Below are positions 1 to 6,068 of a stretch of 7,682 nt of DNA, piece after piece. Position 1 is the first letter of the stretch. Each line of letters starts with the position of its first letter. A program made the translations under genes and the position numbers. Source of the stretch: Balneolales bacterium (lineage in GTDB: Bacteria; Bacteroidota; Rhodothermia; Balneolales; Natronogracilivirgulaceae); the NCBI GenBank assembly GCA_007127695.1, contig SKYW01000018.1, positions 1 to 7,682 of the forward strand, given 5' to 3'. The notes under the pieces are model-generated. The model was not told where the DNA came from and did no database searches. It worked only from the letters and a program-made list of their open reading frames with translations.

Positions 1-33
1 TGTATGACCAGTGTATGACCAGTGTATGACGAC
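1..33. repeat. 11-bp direct repeats, possible operator array
   Basis: The unit TGTATGACCAG occurs perfectly at 1-11 and 12-22. A third copy at 23-33 matches 9 of 11 bases, and a degenerate fourth at 34-44 matches about 6 of 11. The array starts at the window edge, so more copies may lie upstream. An 11-bp period is close to one helical turn and is not a multiple of three, so regulatory DNA is a better reading than coding sequence. It lies about 110 bp ahead of a photolyase operon. CarH/LitR-type B12 photoreceptors of the MerR family are known to bind tandem 11-bp direct repeats and often control photolyase genes. Assigning this array to them is inference; the repeat itself is directly visible. 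Confidence 0.6.
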
Positions 34-39
34 GGCTGG

Positions 40-89
40 ACCACTGTTGCAGGATAAGTCCCAGTGGTTGGGTGCATCACGATGGTGCA
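40..89. promoter_or_regulatory. Two small hairpins in photolyase leader region
   Basis: Two inverted repeats lie side by side. The first pairs ACCACTG (40-46) with CAGTGGT (62-68), a perfect 7-bp stem with a 15-nt loop. The second pairs 73-79 with 83-89, a 7-bp stem containing one G-T pair and a CGA triloop. No T-run follows either hairpin, so they are not convincing intrinsic terminators. They could be binding sites or 5' leader structure. No promoter of the sigma-70 or Bacteroidota (TAnnTTTG) type is clear between here and the start codon; an AT-rich stretch runs over 105-122. The rest of 1-139 shows nothing else recognisable. Confidence 0.35.
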
Positions 90-139
90 GGTATCACTGA
101 TTCCTCATAAATAGATAAAAAACAGGCATCCCGAAATCC

Positions 140-1843
140 ATGGGTAAGAAATCACATCCTTCAGAAAGCAAGAATGTACACGTACTGACTGGCGATGATG
201 CTTTTGACTGGCATAAGAGCGGTTTTTTAAAGGACAAAGATAGCCATAACCTGGTGTACATCCATCCAGATCAGCTCAATCTGGATGTGTTTCCGGAAAA
301 GCTGCAGGACCGGGATATCGTATTGCTGTTCGTGGAATCGGCAGTCGATGCGTCCCGGCTTCCCTTCCACAAGAAGAAACTGGTCCTGGAGTGGAGTGCA
401 CAACGTCATTTTGCAAGGAAAACGGCCGAATCCGGGAGGCGTGTGTTTGAGGTCCGGACCGACCTGCCTGCGCCGGAGTACCTCCGGAATATGCTTGAGG
501 GAAACGGGAGGGTGACCTTGCATGCCATGGAGCCGGTGTCATTTGATCCCTGCAGGGATCTGGAAAAGCTGCAAAAAGATTACGGGGATCGGGTAACTCT
601 CATCGAAAATCGCTTCTTTCTGGCCGATCCGGAGCCGTGGGGAGAGAAGGTGCGGTCCGGGTACCGGATGGAGTATTTCTACCGTGAGATGCGACGGCAG
701 ACTGGTTACCTGATGAAAAGCGGCAAGCCGGAGGGAGGCGATTGGAACTACGATGACCGGAACCGCAAGCCGCTTCCGAAAAATGAAGATGTGCCGGCAC
801 ATCCCGGATTCACACCGGATGAAATTACCAGGGAGGTGATCAGGGAGGTCGACCGGCGTTTCCCGGATCACTTCGGCGAAACGGAGCGATTTGCGATGGG
901 GGTGACCAGGGAGCAGGCGCTTTCGGTGCTGGATGATTTCATCACGCATCGGCTGGCGCGTTTCGGGCCTTACCAGGATGCCATGGCGCACGACGAGCCC
1001 TTTCTGTTTCACTCGCTGCTCTCGCCCTACATGAACATCGGTTTGCTGACGGCAAGGGAAGTGTGTGAAGCGGTGCTGGATGCGTATGATGGCTCGGGCA
1101 CGGCTCGGGGCACGGGCCGGAGCACGGGTCAAGATACGGGCCGGTCCACCCGAAAAAACAACGGTGATGCGATTCCGCTGGCATCCGTGGAGGGATTCAT
1201 CCGGCAGATCATCGGGTGGCGTGAGTACATGCGGGTCTATTACGAGGCGATGATGCCGAAGGTCCGCGAGGCGAATTTCTTTTCGTATGACAAGCCGTTG
1301 CCGGATCTGTACTGGTCGGCCGAGACCGATATGCGCTGCATGCGCGCGTCGGTGGAGAGTGTCCGGCAGCACGGGTATGCGCATCACATCCAGCGGCTGA
1401 TGGTCCTGAGCAATTTCAGCAACCTTACCGCCACCAATCCGACGGAGCTTTTTGAGTGGTTCTGGTATGCTTTTGTGGATGCGCACGAGTGGGTGGTGCT
1501 ACCGAACGTGCTGGGGATGTCCACTTTTGCCGATGGGGGCGTGCTGGCGTCCAAGCCGTATGTTGCGGGCGGCAACTACATCCGGAAGATGGGTGATTAC
1601 TGCGGCGATTGCCGTTACCGGGTACAGGACCGCACGGGCCAGGATGCCTGTCCGTTCAACTACCTCTACTGGGCATTTGTGGACCGTGAGCAGGAGCATT
1701 TGAAAAAGAACCACCGCATGGGTTTCATGCTGAAGACCTGGGACAAGAAAAGTGCCGATGAGAAGAAGGAAATCCGGCGGCTTGCCACTGCATTCATTAA
1801 CAGTCTGGAGCCGTATAAAGCAAACAAATCGAAATCCGATTGA
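140..1843 (+). CDS. FeS-type (6-4) photolyase / cryptochrome (PhrB/CryB family)
   Basis: This 567-residue flavoprotein belongs to the FeS-BCP clade, whose studied members use light and FAD to repair pyrimidine (6-4) photoproducts. The N-terminal Rossmann-like domain contains DQLNLD (44-49) and HKKK (77-80). The family signature around MEYFYREMRR (177-186) follows, then the helical FAD domain with FGPYQDAM and HSLLSPY (275-297) and IIGWREYMR (357-365). Four candidate 4Fe-4S ligands are C400, C488, C491 and C504, with spacings 88, 3 and 13 as in Agrobacterium PhrB. H415-H416 match its catalytic histidine pair, and W392, W440 and Y480 match its electron-transfer residues. Two features are unusual: an extension of about 35 residues before the DQL motif, and a low-complexity insert at 318-337. 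ATG 140 is the first start after an in-frame TAA (116-118). Its Shine-Dalgarno site is poor, so the exact start is less certain than the family. Confidence 0.95.
   Translation: MGKKSHPSESKNVHVLTGDDAFDWHKSGFLKDKDSHNLVYIHPDQLNLDVFPEKLQDRDIVLLFVESAVDASRLPFHKKKLVLEWSAQRHFARKTAESGRRVFEVRTDLPAPEYLRNMLEGNGRVTLHAMEPVSFDPCRDLEKLQKDYGDRVTLIENRFFLADPEPWGEKVRSGYRMEYFYREMRRQTGYLMKSGKPEGGDWNYDDRNRKPLPKNEDVPAHPGFTPDEITREVIREVDRRFPDHFGETERFAMGVTREQALSVLDDFITHRLARFGPYQDAMAHDEPFLFHSLLSPYMNIGLLTAREVCEAVLDAYDGSGTARGTGRSTGQDTGRSTRKNNGDAIPLASVEGFIRQIIGWREYMRVYYEAMMPKVREANFFSYDKPLPDLYWSAETDMRCMRASVESVRQHGYAHHIQRLMVLSNFSNLTATNPTELFEWFWYAFVDAHEWVVLPNVLGMSTFADGGVLASKPYVAGGNYIRKMGDYCGDCRYRVQDRTGQDACPFNYLYWAFVDREQEHLKKNHRMGFMLKTWDKKSADEKKEIRRLATAFINSLEPYKANKSKSD
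1090..1149 (+). repeat. In-frame 12-bp minisatellite within photolyase gene
   Basis: Five diverged 12-bp units end in AC at 1101, 1113, 1125, 1137 and 1149; most begin GG and are very GC-rich. Because 12 is a multiple of three, the repeat encodes five tetrapeptides of the pattern [G/A]-x-x-T (GSGT, ARGT, GRST, GQDT, GRST; residues 318-337). It falls in the loop between the helix ending VLDAYD and the conserved segment beginning IPLASVEGF. As I recall them, other FeS-BCP proteins have only a few residues there. Confidence 0.8.
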
Positions 1844-1845
1844 AC

Positions 1846-1850
1846 AGGAG
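1846..1850 (+). promoter_or_regulatory. Ribosome binding site for class II photolyase
   Basis: AGGAG lies 4 nt before the ATG at 1855 and just after the stop of the preceding gene (TGA 1841-1843). It favours ATG 1855 over the in-frame TTG at 1840, which overlaps that stop and would place this site inside the coding sequence. Confidence 0.75.
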
Positions 1851-1854
1851 CATT

Positions 1855-3363
1855 ATGAGCGAGAAAACGGATAAAAAAAACATCAATTCCTTGCGGAAAA
1901 ATGTGCGGATCGACGGGGAGGCGGACGGCGACTATGTGCTGTACTGGATGCAGATCAATCGCCGGCTCCACTACAATTTCGCCCTGGAGTATGCGGTGGC
2001 TTATGCCAATAAGCTGGGGAAGCCCCTGGTGATCCTTGAGGGGCTGGCTTGCGACTACCCCTGGGCCACGGCGCGTACCAGCACGTTCATCCTTGAGGGT
2101 ATGGCAGAGCATGGGAAGCAGTTGCGGGATGCGGGGACGGTCACGGGGGCGGTCACCTACGTCCCCTACCCCGAACAGCAGAAGGGCAGTTACGGGAAGC
2201 TGGTTGAGGATCTGTGCCGCCGGGCTTCCATCCTGATTTCCGACGAATATCCGGTGTTCATCATGAGGGAGCGCAACGAACGGCTTGAAAAGGAGCTTTC
2301 CATTCCGTTCCATACCATCGACGCGAACGGCATCATCCCCATGGCGCTCTCGGAAAAAGCGCCCTACTCGGCGTACATTTTCCGCCAGCTGATGCAGAAA
2401 GCGTTTGTGGAATGCTGGGAACATCCGCCGCTGGAGCATCCGCTCAAGGGGCTGCAGAACCACGGGGATCCGGATTTGCCGGAGCATGTGCGAGAGAAGC
2501 AGCGCACGGGGATGGAGCGATTGTCGACGCCGGAAAGTATCGCGCAGTTTGTAAGCGGGCTTTCCGGATTGAAACAAGAAATTGGTCCGATTGACCTGAA
2601 GGGTACGCGGGCGGCCGGACTGGAGCGATTGGATGCCTTTGTTGGAAACGACTTGTTGAAGTACGACGACGACCGGAACGACCCGGACAAGGAGCGCACC
2701 AGCCGGTTGAGTCCGTGGCTCCACTTTGGAAAAATATCCGCATTTGAAGCGGTGGATCAGGTGTTTGCGATGCAGCCGGAGGGATGGGACATCCGGGATG
2801 CGCGTCCCGTCCGTGGCAAACGGAGCGGTTTTTTCGGGGGACATGCTGCTATTGAGTCCTTCCTCGATGAGCTGGTCACATGGCGCGAGGTGGGATTCCA
2901 CTTTGCCTGGTACACCCCGGAGTACGACCAGTTCGACTCGCTTCCGTCCTGGGCTCGGGAGACGCTTTCCGACCATGCCGATGATCCTCGCGAGCATGAA
3001 TACTCCTACGAGGAGCTGGCACAGTCGCGCACCCATGATCCGATCTGGAATGCCGCGCAGGGGCAGTTGCGCGAGGAGGGACGCATCCACAATTACCTGA
3101 GGATGCTGTGGGGAAAGAAAGTGCTGGAATGGACGCCGGATCCGCAGACGGCGCTGGAATATCTGATCGATCTGAACAACGAGTATGCGATTGATGGACG
3201 GGATCCCAACAGCTATTCCGGAATATTCTGGATTTTCGGGCGGTTTGACCGGGCGTGGGGGCCAGAGCGCCCGATATTCGGGAAAATCCGCTACATGAGC
3301 AGCGACAACACCCGAAAGAAGGTGCAGTTGGGCAACTACCTGAAGCGGTATTCCGGCTTGTAG
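1855..3363 (+). CDS. Class II CPD photolyase (deoxyribodipyrimidine photo-lyase)
   Basis: This 502-residue protein should split cyclobutane pyrimidine dimers using reduced FAD and blue/near-UV light (EC 4.1.99.3). Class II hallmarks run throughout: YWMQINRR (30-37) and NFALEYAVAYAN (41-52) in the antenna domain, TFILEGM (77-83), YPVFIMRERN (132-141), LSPWLHFGKIS (285-295) and FLDELVTWRE (336-345). THDPIWNAAQGQL (393-405), RMLWGKKVLEW (416-426) and the DGRDPNSYSGIFW region (447-459) follow. W398, W419 and W426 keep the spacing (21 and 7) of the electron-transfer tryptophans W360, W381 and W388 of Methanosarcina mazei class II photolyase. The family usually runs about 450-500 residues, so the protein looks intact. 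It begins 11 nt after the FeS photolyase stop and is surely cotranscribed with it. Its last 28 bp overlap the opposite-strand purine nucleoside phosphorylase gene. Confidence 0.95.
   Translation: MSEKTDKKNINSLRKNVRIDGEADGDYVLYWMQINRRLHYNFALEYAVAYANKLGKPLVILEGLACDYPWATARTSTFILEGMAEHGKQLRDAGTVTGAVTYVPYPEQQKGSYGKLVEDLCRRASILISDEYPVFIMRERNERLEKELSIPFHTIDANGIIPMALSEKAPYSAYIFRQLMQKAFVECWEHPPLEHPLKGLQNHGDPDLPEHVREKQRTGMERLSTPESIAQFVSGLSGLKQEIGPIDLKGTRAAGLERLDAFVGNDLLKYDDDRNDPDKERTSRLSPWLHFGKISAFEAVDQVFAMQPEGWDIRDARPVRGKRSGFFGGHAAIESFLDELVTWREVGFHFAWYTPEYDQFDSLPSWARETLSDHADDPREHEYSYEELAQSRTHDPIWNAAQGQLREEGRIHNYLRMLWGKKVLEWTPDPQTALEYLIDLNNEYAIDGRDPNSYSGIFWIFGRFDRAWGPERPIFGKIRYMSSDNTRKKVQLGNYLKRYSGL
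3336..3363. other. Tail-to-tail overlap of two convergent genes
   Basis: The plus-strand class II photolyase stop (TAG 3361-3363) lies inside the purine nucleoside phosphorylase gene, and the phosphorylase stop (TAG on the minus strand, 3338 to 3336) lies inside the photolyase gene. These 28 bp therefore encode both C-termini. No hairpin followed by a T-run was found near either end, so both transcripts probably run into antisense sequence or end by a factor-dependent route. Confidence 0.85.
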
Positions 3364-4184
3364 ATCGGGGTTTCCGGGTCGGAGAGGATACGGGTGATCA
3401 GTTCTATGAGGTCTTTCTCCCGGAGGGAGGCGGCCTCGGCAATTTCACTGTGATCCAGTTTTTCCTTGCTGACACCGGTGGCGAGGTTGGTGATGAGCGA
3501 GATGCCCAGGCAGGCCATTTCAAGGCGGATCGCCTCATTCAGTTCGGCGGCCGTGGACATGCCGACGGCATCGGCTCCCATGATTCGAAAAGCGCGGATC
3601 TCGGCCTTGGTCTCATAGGTTGGCCCTTTTGCATAGAGGTATGTGCCGCGTGTGACAGCAATGCCCGCTTTTGCAGCCAGGTGTGTCACTTCATTTACAA
3701 GGGAGTCGTTGGCGTAACGATGGCGGAATTTCCGGGTATGGGGACTGACCCGCACCGGCAGGCTGATGATGTCATCGATGAGCATCAGGTCGCCGACATT
3801 GAAACGGAAATTGATGCCACCGGCAGCGTTGGTTACCACCAGGGTGTTGCATCCAAGGGCTGCGGCCACACGAACCGGGAGCACGGTCCGGTCGAATGGA
3901 TACCCTTCATAATGGTGGAACCTGCCGGACCATGCGAGTACCTTGCGTTTGCCGACATCCCCGAAGTAGAGTGCACCGTCATGTCCGGCAACCCCTGTCT
4001 CCGGGAAACCCTGGATTTCGGAATAGGGAACGACAACAGGATTCTGGATGGCTTTCGTGAATTTTCCGAGTCCGGATCCGAGTATGATCGTGGCGTCGGG
4101 TTTTCCGACTCCTTTGCGGCGCAGCAGTTCAGCCGCTTGTTCCAGTGTTGCTTCCGACAACTCCTGTTGTGATGTGTTCGACAT
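3336..4184 (-). CDS. Purine nucleoside phosphorylase (trimeric, 6-oxopurine type)
   Basis: This 282-residue enzyme of the PNP/MTAP trimeric family should phosphorolyse inosine and guanosine to the free base and ribose-1-phosphate in cytoplasmic purine salvage (EC 2.4.2.1). Visible motifs are the phosphate loop GSGLG (36-40), H68, GRFHHYEG (87-94) with R88, H90 and Y92, and TNAAGG (118-123). GPTYETKAEIR (187-197) with E191, VGMST (207-211) and N233 come next. Keeping both Glu191 and Asn233 (human E201 and N243) indicates guanine/hypoxanthine rather than adenine specificity. ATG 4184 is chosen because AAAGGG sits 4 nt upstream. An in-frame ATG at 4205 would add seven residues but has only a weak site. 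The start lies inside the preceding hydrolase gene, and the 3' end overlaps the convergent photolyase. The gene could be named punA or deoD by different conventions, so no symbol is given. Confidence 0.94.
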   Translation of the reverse strand: MSNTSQQELSEATLEQAAELLRRKGVGKPDATIILGSGLGKFTKAIQNPVVVPYSEIQGFPETGVAGHDGALYFGDVGKRKVLAWSGRFHHYEGYPFDRTVLPVRVAAALGCNTLVVTNAAGGINFRFNVGDLMLIDDIISLPVRVSPHTRKFRHRYANDSLVNEVTHLAAKAGIAVTRGTYLYAKGPTYETKAEIRAFRIMGADAVGMSTAAELNEAIRLEMACLGISLITNLATGVSKEKLDHSEIAEAASLREKDLIELITRILSDPETPIYKPEYRFR

Positions 4185-4944
4185 CGTACCCTTTGTTTTC
4201 GTCATAATGTTTCAGCCTGGCTATGGCACCGTTACAGCCGTGGTATGTCAGGACAAAGTACTCCTCTTGCAGTGCCTTTTGCAAATAATGCTCCCGTGCT
4301 TTCTGGCTTTTTTTGCCATCATGGTCGAATTTCGCCACGAATTTCCGGTTGATGGCCTCGGGGCGTCCAAGAACATCGCCCAGCATCATTGCTTTTTCCG
4401 ATCCGTTTCTGTAGAAAATGCCCTGGTGAAATTCGGTGTGGCCTCCAATGGTTTCCATGATGATCTCTTCAGGTTCCGGCGGATGGTTCTCGGTGAACCG
4501 CAGGTCGGCATGCGTTTCCAGGAAGATGGCCCAGCGAAGCACTTCATGCTTGTCTTTACGGTCGGCCTCTTCCACAAAGCGCTGCCAGTCCCTGCCGGAT
4601 ATCCAGATGGCGGCATTGGGAAACGTCATATCATAGGTACCATACCGTTCGCTCAGCAATCCCCCGATGTGGTCGAGGTGCGCATGACTGCAGTAGACAT
4701 GCTGGATGTCCTCGGGCGTACAGTTGTGCCGCGCCAGGTTTTTTGTGATCAGGTTGTAGTGGTCCTTTTCACTGAAGGGACCGAGTCCGGCATCGATCAG
4801 GGCCGTGAGTGACCCGTTTCGGATCAGGAACGGGTTGATGCCCAGCTTGAACTCTCCTCTCCGGGGTTGCTGGTCAGGGGCAATGGGCACAAATTTACCC
4901 TTGCCGCCAACGGTATAGGTTCCCTCGAAAAGCGCCGCAATCAT
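4129..4944 (-). CDS. MBL-fold metallo-hydrolase, substrate unknown
   Basis: This 271-residue protein has the metallo-beta-lactamase fold with an apparently complete dinuclear metal site. SHAHLDHIGG gives H87, H89, D91 and H92; GGHT gives H169, MLGD gives D190 and YHG gives H235. The N-terminal part contains NPFLIRNG and LIDAGLG (49-55), typical of the quorum-quenching-lactonase/glyoxalase-like branch. No signal peptide is seen, so it is probably cytoplasmic. The sequence does not show whether it acts on a lactone, thioester, phosphodiester or other substrate. AGAAGGA (4957 to 4951) lies 6 nt before the start. The ATG shares four bases (ATGA, 4944 to 4941) with the phoH stop, which suggests translational coupling. 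The last 17 residues and stop overlap the purine nucleoside phosphorylase reading frame. Confidence 0.9.
   Translation of the reverse strand: MIAALFEGTYTVGGKGKFVPIAPDQQPRRGEFKLGINPFLIRNGSLTALIDAGLGPFSEKDHYNLITKNLARHNCTPEDIQHVYCSHAHLDHIGGLLSERYGTYDMTFPNAAIWISGRDWQRFVEEADRKDKHEVLRWAIFLETHADLRFTENHPPEPEEIIMETIGGHTEFHQGIFYRNGSEKAMMLGDVLGRPEAINRKFVAKFDHDGKKSQKAREHYLQKALQEEYFVLTYHGCNGAIARLKHYDENKGYDVEHITTGVVGSNTGTSG
4189..4194 (-). promoter_or_regulatory. Ribosome binding site for purine nucleoside phosphorylase
   Basis: On the minus strand AAAGGG (4194 to 4189) lies 4 nt before ATG 4184 and within the end of the upstream hydrolase gene. It supports the downstream start over ATG 4205. Confidence 0.55.
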
Positions 4945-6047
4945 TCTTTTTCCTTCTTTCTCCCGCCGGATACTTCTCTTTTTCCAATCTGTTTTTCCTC
5001 AAGCGCCTTCTCCTCGTATGCCATTCTCTCCAGCTCTTTTTGTTCCACCTCCTTTTTCTCGATTTTCTCCTCGTACCGGTCGTAGGCTTCGATGATGTCG
5101 CGAATCAGCTTGTGACGCACCACATCGTTCTGGTCAAGGTATACGAAGGCAATCCCCTTTATTTTTTCGAGGACGTGCTGGATGGTCTTGAGTCCGGAGT
5201 GCTGGCTTTTGGGGAGGTCGGTCTGGGTCAGGTCACCGGTGATGATCGCTTTGCTGTTGATACCGAGGCGGGTCAGGAACATCTTCATCTGGGTCTGGGT
5301 GGCGTTCTGTGCCTCATCCAGGATCACGAATGCGTTGTTCAGCGTGCGTCCGCGCATGTAGGCCAGCGGGGCGATTTCGATGATGTTTTTGTTCAGGTGC
5401 ATCTCGAGTTTATCGAAATCCATCATCTCCTCCAACGCGTCGTACAAGGGCCGCAGGTAGGGGTCGATTTTCTCGCGCAGGTTGCCCGGAAGGAATCCAA
5501 GGCTTTCCCCGGCTTCGACAGCGGGTCGGACCAGCACGATTTTTTTTACCTGCCGCTCTTTCAGGGCGCGCACGGCCAGTGCCACCGAAGTATAGGTCTT
5601 GCCGGTACCGGCCGGACCGATGGCAAAAACGATGTCGTTGTCATTGGATGCCTGGACAATCACCTTCTGGTTCGGGGTCCGCGCCATGACAGGGGCGCCG
5701 GTGGTGGTGTAAAGCAGGGTCTCTTCCGGCGAAATGGTCACCTGTCTGAGCAGGCGATCACTTTTCTGGAGGGCAAGCAGGGTGGATACGTCGTTCTCCG
5801 TGACCGCACCGTTCCTTCGTGCCAGGCGGATCAGCTCCTTGACGATGGCTTCGATAGCTTCAAACTGTTCGGGAGGTCCGGTGACCTTTATCTCGTTGCC
5901 GCGGACGGTCAACTGGCTCTCACTGAAGGCTTCATCAATCTGTTTGATGATGCGATCATTCAGTCCGAGGATTACGACCGGGTCCACATGATCGATGAAA
6001 ATAGATTTTGATTCCAGATGTTCGGTTTGCGTTGTGATAGTGTTCAA
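4941..6047 (-). CDS. phoH: PhoH-family ATPase (PhoL/YbeZ-like)
   Basis: This 368-residue cytoplasmic P-loop ATPase belongs to the PhoH family, which is linked to RNA metabolism and often functions with the YbeY endonuclease. An N-terminal domain (about 17-75, with LGLND and VRGNEIKVTG) precedes the ATPase core. The core has Walker A GPAGTGKT (144-151), VRPAVEAGESLGFLPG (173-188), Walker B VILDEAQN (241-248) and the sensor-like TGDLTQTDLP (270-279). Residues from about 325 to the end are almost all Glu, Lys and Arg and probably form a coiled coil or flexible tail beyond the core. No ATG or GTG start precedes the conserved domain. The best initiator is TTG at 6047, 21 nt after the rpe stop and in the same frame, with no good Shine-Dalgarno site. 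A CTG at 6068 is the only other candidate seen. No ybeY is adjacent, unlike many bacteria. Confidence 0.93.
   Translation of the reverse strand: MNTITTQTEHLESKSIFIDHVDPVVILGLNDRIIKQIDEAFSESQLTVRGNEIKVTGPPEQFEAIEAIVKELIRLARRNGAVTENDVSTLLALQKSDRLLRQVTISPEETLLYTTTGAPVMARTPNQKVIVQASNDNDIVFAIGPAGTGKTYTSVALAVRALKERQVKKIVLVRPAVEAGESLGFLPGNLREKIDPYLRPLYDALEEMMDFDKLEMHLNKNIIEIAPLAYMRGRTLNNAFVILDEAQNATQTQMKMFLTRLGINSKAIITGDLTQTDLPKSQHSGLKTIQHVLEKIKGIAFVYLDQNDVVRHKLIRDIIEAYDRYEEKIEKKEVEQKELERMAYEEKALEEKQIGKREVSGGRKKEKE
4951..4957 (-). promoter_or_regulatory. Ribosome binding site for MBL-fold hydrolase
   Basis: AGAAGGA on the minus strand, 6 nt before ATG 4944. It lies within the lysine/glutamate-coding tail of phoH. 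It is one of the few clear Shine-Dalgarno sites in the window and supports this start. Confidence 0.6.
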
Positions 6048-6068
6048 TGGGATTTTTTCAGATTTCAG

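Noticed and set aside
40..68. Inverted repeat as an intrinsic terminator of an upstream gene
   Set aside because: No T-run follows on either strand and the stem is only 7 bp.
539..1486. Minus-strand open frame of 315 codons opposite the FeS photolyase
   Set aside because: Rich in Arg, His and Pro as expected of a shadow frame, with no motif. The opposite strand encodes a conserved protein throughout.
1840..1842. TTG as the start of the class II photolyase
   Set aside because: It overlaps the previous stop codon, while AGGAG sits 4 nt before ATG 1855.
1666..3090. Long minus-strand open frame (474 codons) opposite the photolyases
   Set aside because: It lies antisense to two well-identified genes and shows no recognisable domain. 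Such frames are common opposite GC-rich coding sequence.
3255..4172. Plus-strand open frame of 305 codons across the purine nucleoside phosphorylase gene
   Set aside because: Antisense to a gene with full family motifs and without any domain of its own.
5040..6011. Plus-strand open frame of 323 codons opposite phoH
   Set aside because: Shadow of the conserved PhoH coding sequence; no recognisable features.
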